NCBI GenBank assembly: GCA_050747245.1
Contig: JBOGNO010000006.1
Span: 124,001-188,000, forward strand
DNA: 64,000 nucleotides
Reading direction: 5' to 3'
From: JBOGNO01 sp050747245
GTDB lineage: Bacteria > Acidobacteriota > Terriglobia > Acidiferrales > UBA7541
In this document: in pieces, positions 33,697-42,646 of the stretch
How positions within the stretch are numbered: the first letter of the stretch is position 1
Layout: every line of letters starts with the position of its first letter
Position numbers and translations under genes: made by a program
The notes under the pieces: model-generated
What the model saw: the letters and a program-made list of their open reading frames with translations, nothing else
Database searches by the model: none
Told to the model about the DNA's origin: nothing

Positions 33697-34761
33697 CTAG
33701 ACTGGGACGCCTTCGAGGATCGAAAACGGGCAAGCCGTGGACATAGCGCGGGTCAGCCGGAATCCCGCGGCGGAAAACAGCTTTCGAAATTCCGCTTCCG
33801 TGCGCTCAATACCGCCGGGCGCCATCACGAGCATCTCGAGATCCAGGAGCTTTCCGAACTCGGGCTTATTGCCCCGCCCGATGACCGCATCGACCACCAG
33901 CAATTTTCCTTGCGCCGGCAGCGCCTTTCGGCAGTTCACCAGGATTGCAGCCGACTCTGCGTCGCTCCAATCGTGGAGGATGTGCTTCAGGATGCAAGCG
34001 TCTCCTCCCGAAGGTACGCTCTTAAAAAAATCTCCGGCCACGATTTGGCAGCGCCCGCCAACGCCCGCCGCGTCAAGTAATGCTTTCGCGCCGACGAGCG
34101 CGCGTTCCGTGTCATAGACGATCCCGCGCAGCGCCGGATGCGCTCCCATGATTGCCGCCAAAAAGCTGCCGTTCCCGCCGCCCACGTCCACCAGTGTCCC
34201 GATGCCCGTGAAATCGTACGCGGCCACAATGGCATCCTGCGAAATCGCCGTAAAACTCTTCATGGAGTGAGAAAATACTTCCATTGCCTCGGGACGCTTC
34301 GAGAGATACTCAAAAATAGGCTCGCCAAATACTCGGTCGAAGGCGGTCTCACCCGTTTGCACGCTGCGTAGCAGATCGGCCCAGGCGTGGTTGCTCCATT
34401 CCGTCCCAAACATCATCGCCGCTCCGCGTACTGACCGGGGCGCGTCCGAGCGAAGCGGCTCGGCCAGAGGCGTCAATGAGAACCGCCGCTCGGCCGTTTC
34501 CGTAGTCGGTCCATCACCGATTTCCGCGAAGATCCCCACGCTGGCCAGGGCGCGGAGCAGGCGATACAGCGAAGGCGCGTGCGCCCCAGTCGCCCGCTCG
34601 ATTTCCGCGACGCTGCGAGGGCCTTGCGCGAGCTGGTCGGCGATGCTCAGCCGTGCGGCCACCGCAATGGCCTGCGATACCCATCGGGCCGTGATCATGT
34701 GCATCAGAACAACGTGGGCCGGCGGTTCGTGGACTGCTTGAGCTGAGGCAGTTTCCGTCAT
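33697..34761 (-). CDS. SAM-dependent O-methyltransferase (acetylserotonin/hydroxyneurosporene type)
   Basis: A 354-residue class I O-methyltransferase. The N-terminal winged-helix dimerisation domain (SQAIAVAARLSIADQLAQGP, RSVAEIERATGAHAPSLYRL) precedes the SAM-binding domain: GTLVDVGGGNGSFLAAIMG, CQIVAGDFFKSVPSGGDACI, and the catalytic His in LKHILHDWSDAESA. The start MTETASAQ has AGGAGGG at ten bases; a GTG 14 codons earlier has none. Substrates in this family are phenolic or polyketide-like small molecules. No biosynthetic cluster surrounds it, so the substrate is open. Confidence 0.86.
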   Translation of the reverse strand: MTETASAQAVHEPPAHVVLMHMITARWVSQAIAVAARLSIADQLAQGPRSVAEIERATGAHAPSLYRLLRALASVGIFAEIGDGPTTETAERRFSLTPLAEPLRSDAPRSVRGAAMMFGTEWSNHAWADLLRSVQTGETAFDRVFGEPIFEYLSKRPEAMEVFSHSMKSFTAISQDAIVAAYDFTGIGTLVDVGGGNGSFLAAIMGAHPALRGIVYDTERALVGAKALLDAAGVGGRCQIVAGDFFKSVPSGGDACILKHILHDWSDAESAAILVNCRKALPAQGKLLVVDAVIGRGNKPEFGKLLDLEMLVMAPGGIERTEAEFRKLFSAAGFRLTRAMSTACPFSILEGVPV

Positions 34762-35146
34762 GGGATTTTGGCCCTCCTCTTCAAGAGAAGATTGCGTTTT
34801 CACTTGCTAGCGCTCGGTACAATAAACCTGATCGCCTCCGTACGCAACCTGCCCCACTTTATTGACCAACGTCTACTTGAAGGGGATTGAAGCGAATTCG
34901 GAAAGATCGGCTACTCGCCCAGGCGGCAGACTTTTACGAATGACTGCAACACAATTTGACTCGATAGACCGTCGCCTCCGCCGCGTCCGGCACTCTCCAC
35001 CGGGCAGCAATGAATCATTGCCCGGGTTTGGTTCTCCTGATTCCACCAGGCGTTTCCCGAAGATGCCATCTTCGTATCCGCACGCAATTCGCTCCTTGAA
35101 TCCTCCGCGAAGCCATCGTGTAATTGCTGCCAGCCAGAAAATTAGA
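34762..35146. other. Intergenic region between divergent genes
   Basis: About 385 bases between the O-methyltransferase start and the chosen start of the FemAB-like gene. The frame of the latter is open from 34862, but its first 95 codons are Arg/Pro/Ser-rich without domain character, so they are treated as untranslated. No repeat or RNA gene was seen. It must contain two divergent promoters, which were not resolved by eye. Confidence 0.45.
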
Positions 35147-36325
35147 ATGGACCTTCCCTCAAATCCGGCTCTCGATGGAGCCGTCGCAAACGCCCCCGCG
35201 GACCGTTCCCCCGCCGCGACGACAAACAATCCCTATTTCATCCTGCATGAATTTCCCGTTCCCGCTCAGGAAGCCGCTTGGAGCGATCTTCTCACGCGCG
35301 TGGAACTTCCCTCCCACTTTCTCACCCCGGAATTTTTCTTGGAAAGCCAGTGGGAAGGGAAGCGCCCCTTCGCCGTCCTGGCTGTGCAGAATGAAATGGT
35401 CGTGGCCGCCCTCACCGGCGTCCATGAAGATGTTCGCGTGGAGTGTGGCATGTCTACGCGCCCGCAAATCTGTTTTGACCGGAAGGCTGATTTAGCTGGC
35501 GCTTTGGACTCGCTGGCGGCCGGGTTGTTTGTCGAAGCCGGTTCGGCCCAGCTCATTTCGATTTATTCTTGGGTCCCGCTGGACCCGCTCGTTCGTCATG
35601 GTTTTCGCCGCCGCGAAATGCGCGGCGTCGTCACACTCGATTTGACGCTGGGGAAAGATGAACTCTTCAAGCGCTTCGATCTTCCCCGTCGCAATAACAT
35701 TCGCCGCAGCGCCAAAAAGGGAGTCGAGGTCTATCAGGCCTCCACGCCCGAAGACATCGCCGCCTACTACGAAGTCTATAAATCCTGGAGCGACTCGAAA
35801 GCATTTCATACCCGCTCCTTCGAAGAATGGCGCCTGGCCAGCGCCTCCACTCCCGCCAATCGCCGCTTGTTCCTCGCTCGCGCTGCTGGCAAAGCCATTG
35901 CCGGTGGAGTCCTACGCTTTTGTCCCCGCGGCCTCGTCGAAGCCTCCGAAAATAATTCGCTCCATGAATTTCTGCACCTCAAACCGAATGATTTGCTGCA
36001 GTGGAAAGAAATTGAATGGGCCTGCGATGAAGGCTTTCCGCTGTACACTCTCGGAGCCGCGGGCACATTTCATCGCGGCTTCGGAGAAGTCGTCACCCCT
36101 GTCTTCCGCTACCGTCTCGATCGCACCTTGTTCCGCCGCCACGATCTTCGCGAAAACCTTTCCGAGACGGCCACCAAGGCATTTCAAAAGCTCCCTCCTT
36201 CCGTTAGCAATGTCGCTCGCCGCCTCCTCGGCAAGAAGCTCCTTCCGCCCAAGCCCTCTTCCGATAAACCCTCCCCCGGAAAAATCTCCCCCGAAAAACC
36301 CCCTCCCGAGAGCAAGCTTCCCTGA
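35147..36325 (+). CDS. FemAB/GNAT-like acyltransferase
   Basis: A 392-residue protein (ATG at 35147) with a double GNAT-like fold of the FemAB or 'BioF2-like acetyltransferase' type. The signature region is TLGKDELFKRFDLPRRNNIR then RSAKKGVEVYQASTPEDIAA, followed by the second GNAT half: FLARAAGKAIAGGVLRFCPR, LHLKPNDLLQWKEIEWACDE and LYTLGAAGTFHRGFGEVV. Related proteins add amino acids or acyl groups to peptidoglycan or exopolysaccharide precursors. The C-terminal 40 residues are Pro/Lys/Ser-rich and disordered. The exact substrate cannot be stated. Confidence 0.75.
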   Translation: MDLPSNPALDGAVANAPADRSPAATTNNPYFILHEFPVPAQEAAWSDLLTRVELPSHFLTPEFFLESQWEGKRPFAVLAVQNEMVVAALTGVHEDVRVECGMSTRPQICFDRKADLAGALDSLAAGLFVEAGSAQLISIYSWVPLDPLVRHGFRRREMRGVVTLDLTLGKDELFKRFDLPRRNNIRRSAKKGVEVYQASTPEDIAAYYEVYKSWSDSKAFHTRSFEEWRLASASTPANRRLFLARAAGKAIAGGVLRFCPRGLVEASENNSLHEFLHLKPNDLLQWKEIEWACDEGFPLYTLGAAGTFHRGFGEVVTPVFRYRLDRTLFRRHDLRENLSETATKAFQKLPPSVSNVARRLLGKKLLPPKPSSDKPSPGKISPEKPPPESKLP

Positions 36326-36342
36326 TCTTCCTCTGGTTCCCC

Positions 36343-36382
36343 ATTCTAATTTCTAATTTCTGACTTCTAATTTCTGATTTCT
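36343..36382 (+). repeat. AT-rich short tandem repeat
   Basis: Four to five imperfect units of TTCTAATTTC / TTCTGACTTC in a row, directly after the FemAB-like stop. It is strongly AT-rich against the GC-rich surroundings. Role unknown. Confidence 0.75.
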
Positions 36383-36453
36383 TTGGTTCCAGTACTTGAC
36401 TTCCCAGGGAACCTGTGCTATTCTATTCTTTCAAAATCTCGAAGAACTGCCTC

Positions 36454-36474
36454 GGCGGGGACACCATCCCCGCC
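36454..36474 (+). terminator. Possible terminator of the FemAB-like gene
   Basis: A perfect 8-bp hairpin GGCGGGGA-CACCA-TCCCCGCC, followed by ATTCGGCTTTTATAG. The T-run is short and offset, so termination is plausible but not certain. It lies about 130 bases after the stop at 36325. Confidence 0.35.
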
Positions 36475-36503
36475 ATTCGGCTTTTATAGGGGGAGGCGAT
36501 TTC

Positions 36504-36610
36504 TAATCGGGACACCCTTACGAATAGAAACGCATGTAACTCATTGAAAACACACGAGGGGAGGTCAGTCTAATCGGGACAAATGCACGGTTTGTTGCAG
36601 TCCCGATTAG
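36504..36610. repeat. Three copies of an 11-mer, two as a perfect inverted repeat
   Basis: CTAATCGGGAC occurs at 36504-36514 and 36570-36580, and its exact reverse complement GTCCCGATTAG at 36600-36610. The last two form a perfect 11-bp stem with a 19-base loop. They are followed by CCCCCAAAAAGGAGGTAAAA, which contains a Shine-Dalgarno-like AGGAGG without a convincing gene after it. On the minus strand it follows the inositol-phosphate synthase gene but lacks a T-run. Confidence 0.6.
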
Positions 36611-36646
36611 CCCCCAAAAAGGAGGTAAAAGTTACTCGAACAGCTC

Positions 36647-37960
36647 CTAGTCATAGTACTCGGCCCCGAGGTGCGTGATCAAATCCTCGCCGACCATCCA
36701 GCGCAGCGTGTTCTTCAGTTTCATCGACTGGATGAAAAGGTCGTGTTCCGGGTAAAGCTCGGGAGCGCACATCGGCGACTTGAAATAGAAGCTGAGCCAT
36801 TCTTGGACCCCGCGCATCCCGGCTCGGCTTGCCAGGTCCATGAACAGCGCCAGATCGAGCACGATGGGAGCAGCGAGAATGGAGTCGCGGCACAGAAAAT
36901 CGATCTTGATCTGCATCGGGTATCCGAGCCACCCGAAGATGTCGATGTTGTCCCACCCCTCTTTATTGTCGCCGCGGGGCGGGTAGTAGTTGATGCGGAC
37001 CTTATGATGAATTTTGCCGTACAGTTCGGGATAAATTTTCGGCTGCAAAATATATTCGAGCACGCCGAGCTTCGATTCCTCTTTCGTCTTAAACGAACCG
37101 GGATCGTCGAGGACTTCGCCGTCGCGGTTCCCCAGAATGTTCGTGGAGAACCATCCGTTCATCCCCAGCATGCGCGCCTTGAAGCCCGGCGCGAGAATCG
37201 TTTTCATCAGCGTCTGTCCCGTCTTGAAATCCTTTCCCATCACGGGCACGTTGCGCTGCTTGGCAAAATCGAGAAGCGCGGGGATATCCGCAGAAAGATT
37301 CGGCGCGCCGTTGGCATACGGCACTCCTTCGCTGATCGCGGCGTACGCGTACAGCATCGAGGGCGCGATGGCCGGATGATTTTTCTTCATCCCCTCTTCG
37401 AAATCCTTCAGCGTGCGATGGACGGGATCGTGCTCCAGAAATATTTCCGTCGAACCGCACCACACCATCACCAGCCGGTCGGCGCCGGACTTTTTCTTGA
37501 ACTCGCGGATGTCGTCGCGGATTTGTCCCGCGAGATCGAATTTGTTTTTCGCTTTCTTCACGTTTTCCCCGTGAAGATTCTTCACGTAAGCCTGGTCGAA
37601 AGCGGCTTTCATCGGGCGAATTCCGGAAAGGAACTTCTTCGCCGCTTCGAGATGCGCAGGTTCCAGCACGCCCGCCTTCTTCGCTGCCTCGTAAGCCGTG
37701 TCGGGGAATACGTCCCATCCTCCGAAAACGAGGTCCTTGAGCGACACGAGAGGCACGAGTTCAGAAATTTTCGGCACGCGATTTTCGGTACGCTTCCCGA
37801 GCCGAATTGTTCCGAGTTGCGTGAGCGAGCCGATGGGACGCGCCTCCCCGCGCCGCACAAGCTCCACGCCGGCCATGAACGTAGTGCTCACCGCGCCCAT
37901 CCCCGGCGTCAGGATGCCGAGCGTGCCTTTCGACGGAGCGATACTCGTCGGCTTGCGCAT
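36647..37960 (-). CDS. ino1: Inositol-3-phosphate synthase
   Basis: A 437-residue NAD-dependent synthase that converts glucose 6-phosphate to inositol 3-phosphate. It has the NAD-binding start GTLGILTPGMGAVSTTFMAG, the substrate region VPVMGKDFKTGQTLMKTILA with its catalytic Lys residues, LGMNGWFSTNILGNRDGEVL, and the C-terminal catalytic stretch MQIKIDFLCRDSILAAPIVL. The product feeds phosphatidylinositol-type lipids, mycothiol-like thiols or osmolytes; no partner gene is nearby. The NAD loop reads GMGAVS, as in long bacterial forms. Single-gene unit. Confidence 0.93.
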   Translation of the reverse strand: MRKPTSIAPSKGTLGILTPGMGAVSTTFMAGVELVRRGEARPIGSLTQLGTIRLGKRTENRVPKISELVPLVSLKDLVFGGWDVFPDTAYEAAKKAGVLEPAHLEAAKKFLSGIRPMKAAFDQAYVKNLHGENVKKAKNKFDLAGQIRDDIREFKKKSGADRLVMVWCGSTEIFLEHDPVHRTLKDFEEGMKKNHPAIAPSMLYAYAAISEGVPYANGAPNLSADIPALLDFAKQRNVPVMGKDFKTGQTLMKTILAPGFKARMLGMNGWFSTNILGNRDGEVLDDPGSFKTKEESKLGVLEYILQPKIYPELYGKIHHKVRINYYPPRGDNKEGWDNIDIFGWLGYPMQIKIDFLCRDSILAAPIVLDLALFMDLASRAGMRGVQEWLSFYFKSPMCAPELYPEHDLFIQSMKLKNTLRWMVGEDLITHLGAEYYD

Positions 37961-38117
37961 TTCGTTTTCTCCCAGTTTGCGGAGATGGAGAGCCGCGGAT
38001 CTTGCCGCATTGCGGGGCGCCGCGCACGTCCCGCAAAATCAAGCAGATTAATATGCGCGATGGCCGCGCCATTTGCAACGCGATTTGGTGAAAAATTCAG
38101 AAACGGCGCGTGGGAAC

Positions 38118-39731
38118 TTATTTCTGCGCGAGAAAGACGCGCGCCCCGGCCAGCTCTGGCCGGTCTGCGGCGGAGTCACATGACGCCAGTAGCTTTGCAA
38201 AGTAATCGTGTGCCAATTGCTTGTTTCCCAGCAGTTGCGCAGAGAGCGCCGCGCCATCGAGCGAATCAAACCGCCCCGGCGATTCCGCGAGAGACGTTTT
38301 GTAAGCATCGAGCGCTTCCGCGGGGCGCTTCAATTCGACGTAAAGATCCCCGAGCATCTCGCACGCAGGAATGCTGGTCGCATCCACGCCATCTTGCTTT
38401 TCGCGCGCGCAGCCCGCGCGCATCATATCGATTGCTTCACTGGATCTCGCCTCCACAAAATCAACCCACGCTTCCGCCTCCATCAAGTCCAGGGGCTTGT
38501 CAGCTTGAGTCTTGTACCCCTCGTTTCTCCTTTTACCCTCTCGCTGCGCGACGGCCTTCTGCAGATTCTGAGAATTCTCGCGAGCTGCTTTGGCGTTGCC
38601 GCTTCGGGCGGCCCCAATTGTGCGTGCAAAATATGTCGAGTCGTGCCAGAGGGGACGCACAGCAGGAAGTGGGAGCGCTACGGCATCCTCCCAGCGATGC
38701 AGGTCGAGTGCAATGCGCGCGGAAAGGATGGCATGATTATCCGAGATTTCTTCGGAATTGGCCCCAGCCACATCTTTCACACTTTCCGCAACCTGCCGCG
38801 CCCTCGATTCCTGGCCGCTCTGCAGGTAGGCGTAATTCAAGAAGTCCATGGCGTGGAATTCGTAATCGGAATCTCCGGTTCCTGCGCGTGTCGCTCTGGA
38901 GGCCGATGCGGCCGCGGCGACATTGGAAGCGATCGCTTCCTGCCAGAGTCCAAGGCGGATGAAAATATGCGACGGCATGTGCAACGCATGCGAAGAATCG
39001 GGCGCGATCTGCGCGTAGCGCCGTGCCGCTGCGAGGCCCTGAGGCGCGAGTTCGGGGGTGTCCGCGGCATGGATAAGATAATGGGCGACACCGGGATTAT
39101 CCGGGGCCGCTGCGAACAGCGGATTCAAAATGGCGATGGCCTTTTTGCGGTTGGCAGCCTCGACTTCGCCTTCGTGAGCGAGGGCCACGAGAGAGAGCGC
39201 GTAAAATGCTCCTGCGTTCACGTCATCGGGATATTTTCTATAGAGTTCCGCGAGGGCCTGCGAATATCGTTCTACGCGCTCAATGTGGCTCAGTTTCGAA
39301 TTGTCCTGATAAAGTGCGCCGGCTGCGGCAATGTAGCCGCGCTCGCGGTCCGTTGTCGCGTTGAAGGATCCAGCTTTTTCAATTGTCTCGCGGGCTTTTT
39401 GGATTGTAGCCGGGTTCGGAAAATCCCAGAGCTGGTGATAGCGCGACATGGCCTCTCCCCAGTAGGCCATCGCGCAACTCGGATTCTGTTTGGCAGCTTC
39501 TGCAAATGTTTGTGCCGCCTGCTGATATTGAAAAGAGTGCAGCAGAGCGACGCCTGTTTCCATCTGGTTCTGGACGGCGGGCGAGCACGATGTGGGAAAA
39601 CTTACTCTTCCGAATTGTCCGACGTCCGAAGTTGCGACGCTCTGCGAACAGAGAAGTACGGCACACGCCAAGACCAGCAGCGCGATCGAGAAAAGAGCGC
39701 GCACCGCCAAGAACTGAAAACAATCCTTCAT
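38118..39731 (-). CDS. Exported TPR-repeat protein
   Basis: A 537-residue secreted protein with a signal peptide (VRALFSIALLVLACAVLLC). It is built of tetratricopeptide repeats: for example LLHSFQYQQAAQTFAEAAKQ then NPSCAMAYWGEAMSRYHQL, and DLYVELKRPAEALDAYKTSL near the C-terminus. The middle (APDNPGVAHYLIHAADTPEL, SSHALHMPSHIFIRLGLWQE) is typical of a group of acidobacterial and planctomycete TPR proteins of unknown role. The ATG at 39731 is preferred over a GTG three codons earlier. Probable periplasmic scaffold. Confidence 0.82.
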   Translation of the reverse strand: MKDCFQFLAVRALFSIALLVLACAVLLCSQSVATSDVGQFGRVSFPTSCSPAVQNQMETGVALLHSFQYQQAAQTFAEAAKQNPSCAMAYWGEAMSRYHQLWDFPNPATIQKARETIEKAGSFNATTDRERGYIAAAGALYQDNSKLSHIERVERYSQALAELYRKYPDDVNAGAFYALSLVALAHEGEVEAANRKKAIAILNPLFAAAPDNPGVAHYLIHAADTPELAPQGLAAARRYAQIAPDSSHALHMPSHIFIRLGLWQEAIASNVAAAASASRATRAGTGDSDYEFHAMDFLNYAYLQSGQESRARQVAESVKDVAGANSEEISDNHAILSARIALDLHRWEDAVALPLPAVRPLWHDSTYFARTIGAARSGNAKAARENSQNLQKAVAQREGKRRNEGYKTQADKPLDLMEAEAWVDFVEARSSEAIDMMRAGCAREKQDGVDATSIPACEMLGDLYVELKRPAEALDAYKTSLAESPGRFDSLDGAALSAQLLGNKQLAHDYFAKLLASCDSAADRPELAGARVFLAQK

Positions 39732-39872
39732 GGAGAGCACCCTATTGCAAGGGAATGCGATTGTATCAAATCCACTCGCCGCGAAAAGAAAGTAAGCGAG
39801 ATTGAGGAAGTCCGACTCGAAGTTTCAGGTCGAGTTTTGCCCAGAGAGAAGAGGAATTATATTTCAGATGTC

Positions 39873-40724
39873 TCAGTACTTCTCGATATGAATGGAGCCA
39901 TCGCCACTGCGAATCATCAAAGTTTCTCCGCCGTTGTTAATTTTCCCGCGGAGGGATGTGGGGTCGAGCGAGCCGGAAACCGTGACGGGAAATTCGAGAT
40001 TGATGTGGCCGTCTCCAGTGTGCGCGTCGAGCTGGGCGTTAAAATTGGAGGGGAGTTGCACGGTAACGCTCCCATCGCCGGTGCGCAGAGTCCACTCAGA
40101 GGTCATCTTCGAATCCTGTGCAACTCGAACCTCGATGCTTCCGTCGCCGGTGTGGAGTTTCAATCCGTCAAAGCGACCGCCGATGTGGATGTGCCCGTCA
40201 CCGGTATCGCCGTCGAGCGATCCTGCAAAGCCCGTACCTTCGATGTACCCGTCGCCGGTGTGCAGGCGCACGTCTCCGGCCAGATTGTTGGCATTGATGT
40301 TTCCGTCTCCGGTGTCGAGCTGGACGCGCCCAGCGAGGGAGTCCGAGGAGATATTCCCGTCACCCGTGTGGATGTCGAGGTCCAAATTGCGCGGAACGCT
40401 GAGCTCGAGGCGAAGGGAATGATTCCGCCAGCTGAAATGCAGGTTTGGGACGTGGATTTCAATCTCCACATGGCTCCCATTCTGGGATTCGGTGATGCGC
40501 ACATCACCCGGAATCGTCCAGTTCGTGGTTTCCACGTGCGCCGTGATCTGATTTTGATCGGAACTGTGAACCGTGACGTTGCCATCGTTCACGTTGACGT
40601 GCAAATCCGCATGGCCCGAGACGGTGTAGCTCTTGGACCACTGATCGGCGCGCGCCTGCGACGTCATTGCAAGAGAAAACATGCCCATCGCGAGCGCGCT
40701 CGCCAGAAACCAAAGCTTTCTCAT
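39873..40724 (-). CDS. DUF4097-type beta-helical repeat protein
   Basis: A 283-residue exported protein (signal peptide LWFLASALAMGMFSLAMTSQ, then ARA). The mature part is a regular beta-solenoid of about 20-residue turns marked by eight copies of a (T/S)GDGxI/V motif: HTGDGNIS, DTGDGNIN, HTGDGYIE, DTGDGHIH, HTGDGSIE, RTGDGSVT, HTGDGHIN and RSGDGSIH. This is the DUF4097 (adhesin-like) architecture, whose function is unknown. GAGGAGG lies seven bases before the chosen ATG. It is 102 bases downstream of polX and probably has its own promoter. Confidence 0.85.
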   Translation of the reverse strand: MRKLWFLASALAMGMFSLAMTSQARADQWSKSYTVSGHADLHVNVNDGNVTVHSSDQNQITAHVETTNWTIPGDVRITESQNGSHVEIEIHVPNLHFSWRNHSLRLELSVPRNLDLDIHTGDGNISSDSLAGRVQLDTGDGNINANNLAGDVRLHTGDGYIEGTGFAGSLDGDTGDGHIHIGGRFDGLKLHTGDGSIEVRVAQDSKMTSEWTLRTGDGSVTVQLPSNFNAQLDAHTGDGHINLEFPVTVSGSLDPTSLRGKINNGGETLMIRSGDGSIHIEKY

Positions 40725-40826
40725 GTCCGATCCTCCTCGGCTTTCCAATATGGGATACGGAATTGCGCTCGCGAAAGTTCCGTGGAAAGGGATTTATGCC
40801 TCGTGGAAACCTTCATGGATAAACCA

Positions 40827-42608
40827 TCAGTCATGGCCACTGGCAGCGGCGCGGCGCGAGTGCGGTTTGGGGCGGAGCGCGGCCAGGAACTTGGCGAAGG
40901 GAAGAGTATTGATGACATCTTTCTTTTCGAGCCAGGCGCGGCGCGCCGTTTTTACCCCGTAGCGGATGAGCTGGAGATTCGCGGCGGAATGCGAGTCGGT
41001 AGAAATCACTATTTTCACGCCCCGTTCTTTGGCCATGCGCAAATGAACATCCTTCAAATCCAGGCGGTCCGGATAGGAATTGCACTCCATAACGACATGG
41101 TTTTTCTTCGCGGCGTCGAGGATTTTCTCCATGTCGTACTCAAAGGCGTCGCGACGCAGGAGCAGGCGGCCGGTGGGATGGGCGATGATCTGCGTAAGGG
41201 GATTCTCGATCGCCGCGAGCATACGCTCGGTCATGGCAGCGCGATCGAGATTCATGTAGGAATGAATGGAGGCCACCACGACGTCCAATTGCTCCAGGAC
41301 TTCGTCGTCCAGGTCGAGGCTCCCATCTTTCAAGATGTCCACTTCGATGCCCGCAAGAATGTGAATGCCCTCGATTTTCTTATGCGCGGCGCGAATCTTG
41401 CGAATTTGTTCGAGCGTGCGTTTTTCGTCCATGCCATTCGCGACGGTGACGGCTTTGGAATGATCCGTGAGGGCGATGTACTCGTACCTGAGTTTCTTCG
41501 CGGCGAGGGCCATCTCCTCGATGGAGTTGTGGCCATCGGAGGCAGTAGTGTGCATCTGCAAATCGCCGCGAATGTCCGGCTGGGTGATGAGCGCAGGGAG
41601 TTTGTCCTTTTCGGCGGCCTGAATCTCACCAGTGTTTTCGCGCAACTCGGGTTCGATATAAGCGAGCTTCAGCTTGGCGTATATGTCTTCTTCCGTGCGG
41701 CTGGCTACAGGCTTTTCGGTTTTGAGAGTGGCGAGCGCGTACTCATTGAGGGTGAGTCCCATTTCATTGGCCCGGCCACGGAGCGCGACGTTGTGTTCCT
41801 TCGAGCCAGTGAAATAGAGGAGTGCGGCACCGAAACTCTTGCGGTCGAGGAGGCGCACGTCCACCTGCATCGTGCTCTTGAGGATGAAGCTGACTTTGTT
41901 TTCTCCGTGGGCGAGCACCTGTTCGATTTCTGGATATTTCAGGATGTGGCGCGCAACGGCTTCCACGTGCTTCGCCGAGTCTCGTTCTTCCGGAAGCGTC
42001 ACGAGAAGATCGAGGTCGCCGATGGTCTCCTTTCCGCGGCGAAGCGAGCCGGCTGGCGTCACGGAATCCACGCCGCCGCCGAGTTCGCGAACGTAGGCGA
42101 CGAGCTTCAGAGCAGTGACCTCGGCGGTGCTGAGCAAGAAGCGGCCCGCGGCCCGCTGGTGAACCTCGACGGCTTTGAGAATATTCTGCTCGGTTTTTTC
42201 ACCGAAGCCTTCTACGTCGCGGAGTTTCCCATCGCGTGCGAGCTTTGCGACGGCATCAACGCTGCCGGCCTTGAATTTCTTCCAAAGCAGTGCCGCCTTC
42301 TTTGGGCCGATGCCCTGAAGGGTAAGAACGTCGAGGATGGTGGGAGGATATTTTTTCAGGAGCTTCTGGCGGAGGCTGTAATCACCGGTCTTGAGGATTT
42401 CCTTGATGTGCTCGGCCATGCCTTCACCGATGCCGGGAAGTGCCGTCAACTTTTCCTCGTCTTTGGCGATTTCAGAAATGGCTTCGGGAAGGGAATCGAG
42501 GAGCTCGGCAACCTTTTCGTAGCTGCGATAGCGGCCGATCATGGCGCCGTCGATTTCCAGAAGATGCGCCGTCTCGCGAAGGATTTTGGCGACTGCGCGA
42601 TTCTCCAT
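40827..42608 (-). CDS. polX: DNA polymerase/3'-5' exonuclease PolX
   Basis: A 593-residue bacterial family X polymerase for gap-filling DNA repair. The N-terminal 8-kDa-like helical domain and helix-hairpin-helix elements (LTALPGIGEGMAEHIKEIL, VLTLQGIGPKKAALLWKKF) are followed by the nucleotidyltransferase core TPAGSLRRGKETIGDLDLLV, with the metal Asp pair in GDLDLL and a third in MQVDVRLL. The C-terminal PHP domain has DLQMHTTASDGHNSIEEMAL, LTDHSKAVTVANG, IAHPTGRLL and VISTDSHSAANL, giving 3'-5' exonuclease and AP-endonuclease activity. It is the last gene of a five-gene minus-strand run. Confidence 0.95.
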   Translation of the reverse strand: MENRAVAKILRETAHLLEIDGAMIGRYRSYEKVAELLDSLPEAISEIAKDEEKLTALPGIGEGMAEHIKEILKTGDYSLRQKLLKKYPPTILDVLTLQGIGPKKAALLWKKFKAGSVDAVAKLARDGKLRDVEGFGEKTEQNILKAVEVHQRAAGRFLLSTAEVTALKLVAYVRELGGGVDSVTPAGSLRRGKETIGDLDLLVTLPEERDSAKHVEAVARHILKYPEIEQVLAHGENKVSFILKSTMQVDVRLLDRKSFGAALLYFTGSKEHNVALRGRANEMGLTLNEYALATLKTEKPVASRTEEDIYAKLKLAYIEPELRENTGEIQAAEKDKLPALITQPDIRGDLQMHTTASDGHNSIEEMALAAKKLRYEYIALTDHSKAVTVANGMDEKRTLEQIRKIRAAHKKIEGIHILAGIEVDILKDGSLDLDDEVLEQLDVVVASIHSYMNLDRAAMTERMLAAIENPLTQIIAHPTGRLLLRRDAFEYDMEKILDAAKKNHVVMECNSYPDRLDLKDVHLRMAKERGVKIVISTDSHSAANLQLIRYGVKTARRAWLEKKDVINTLPFAKFLAALRPKPHSRRAAASGHD

Positions 42609-42646
42609 GCGCGAATTATATGACGGTTCAGACTCCAATACGAGTA

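Noticed and set aside
34862..35146. N-terminal extension of the FemAB-like protein
   Set aside because: The 95 extra codons are Arg/Ser/Pro-rich without a domain, and the conserved part begins after the ATG at 35147.
36600..36646. Small gene after the AGGAGG at about 36620
   Set aside because: No ATG, GTG or TTG frame of useful length follows before the convergent inositol-phosphate synthase gene.
38208..42623. Open plus-strand frame of about 1470 codons
   Set aside because: It is antisense to the TPR, DUF4097 and polX genes, which have signal peptides, catalytic motifs and ribosome sites. The antisense product has no domain and no coherent composition. Long antisense frames are common in this codon usage.
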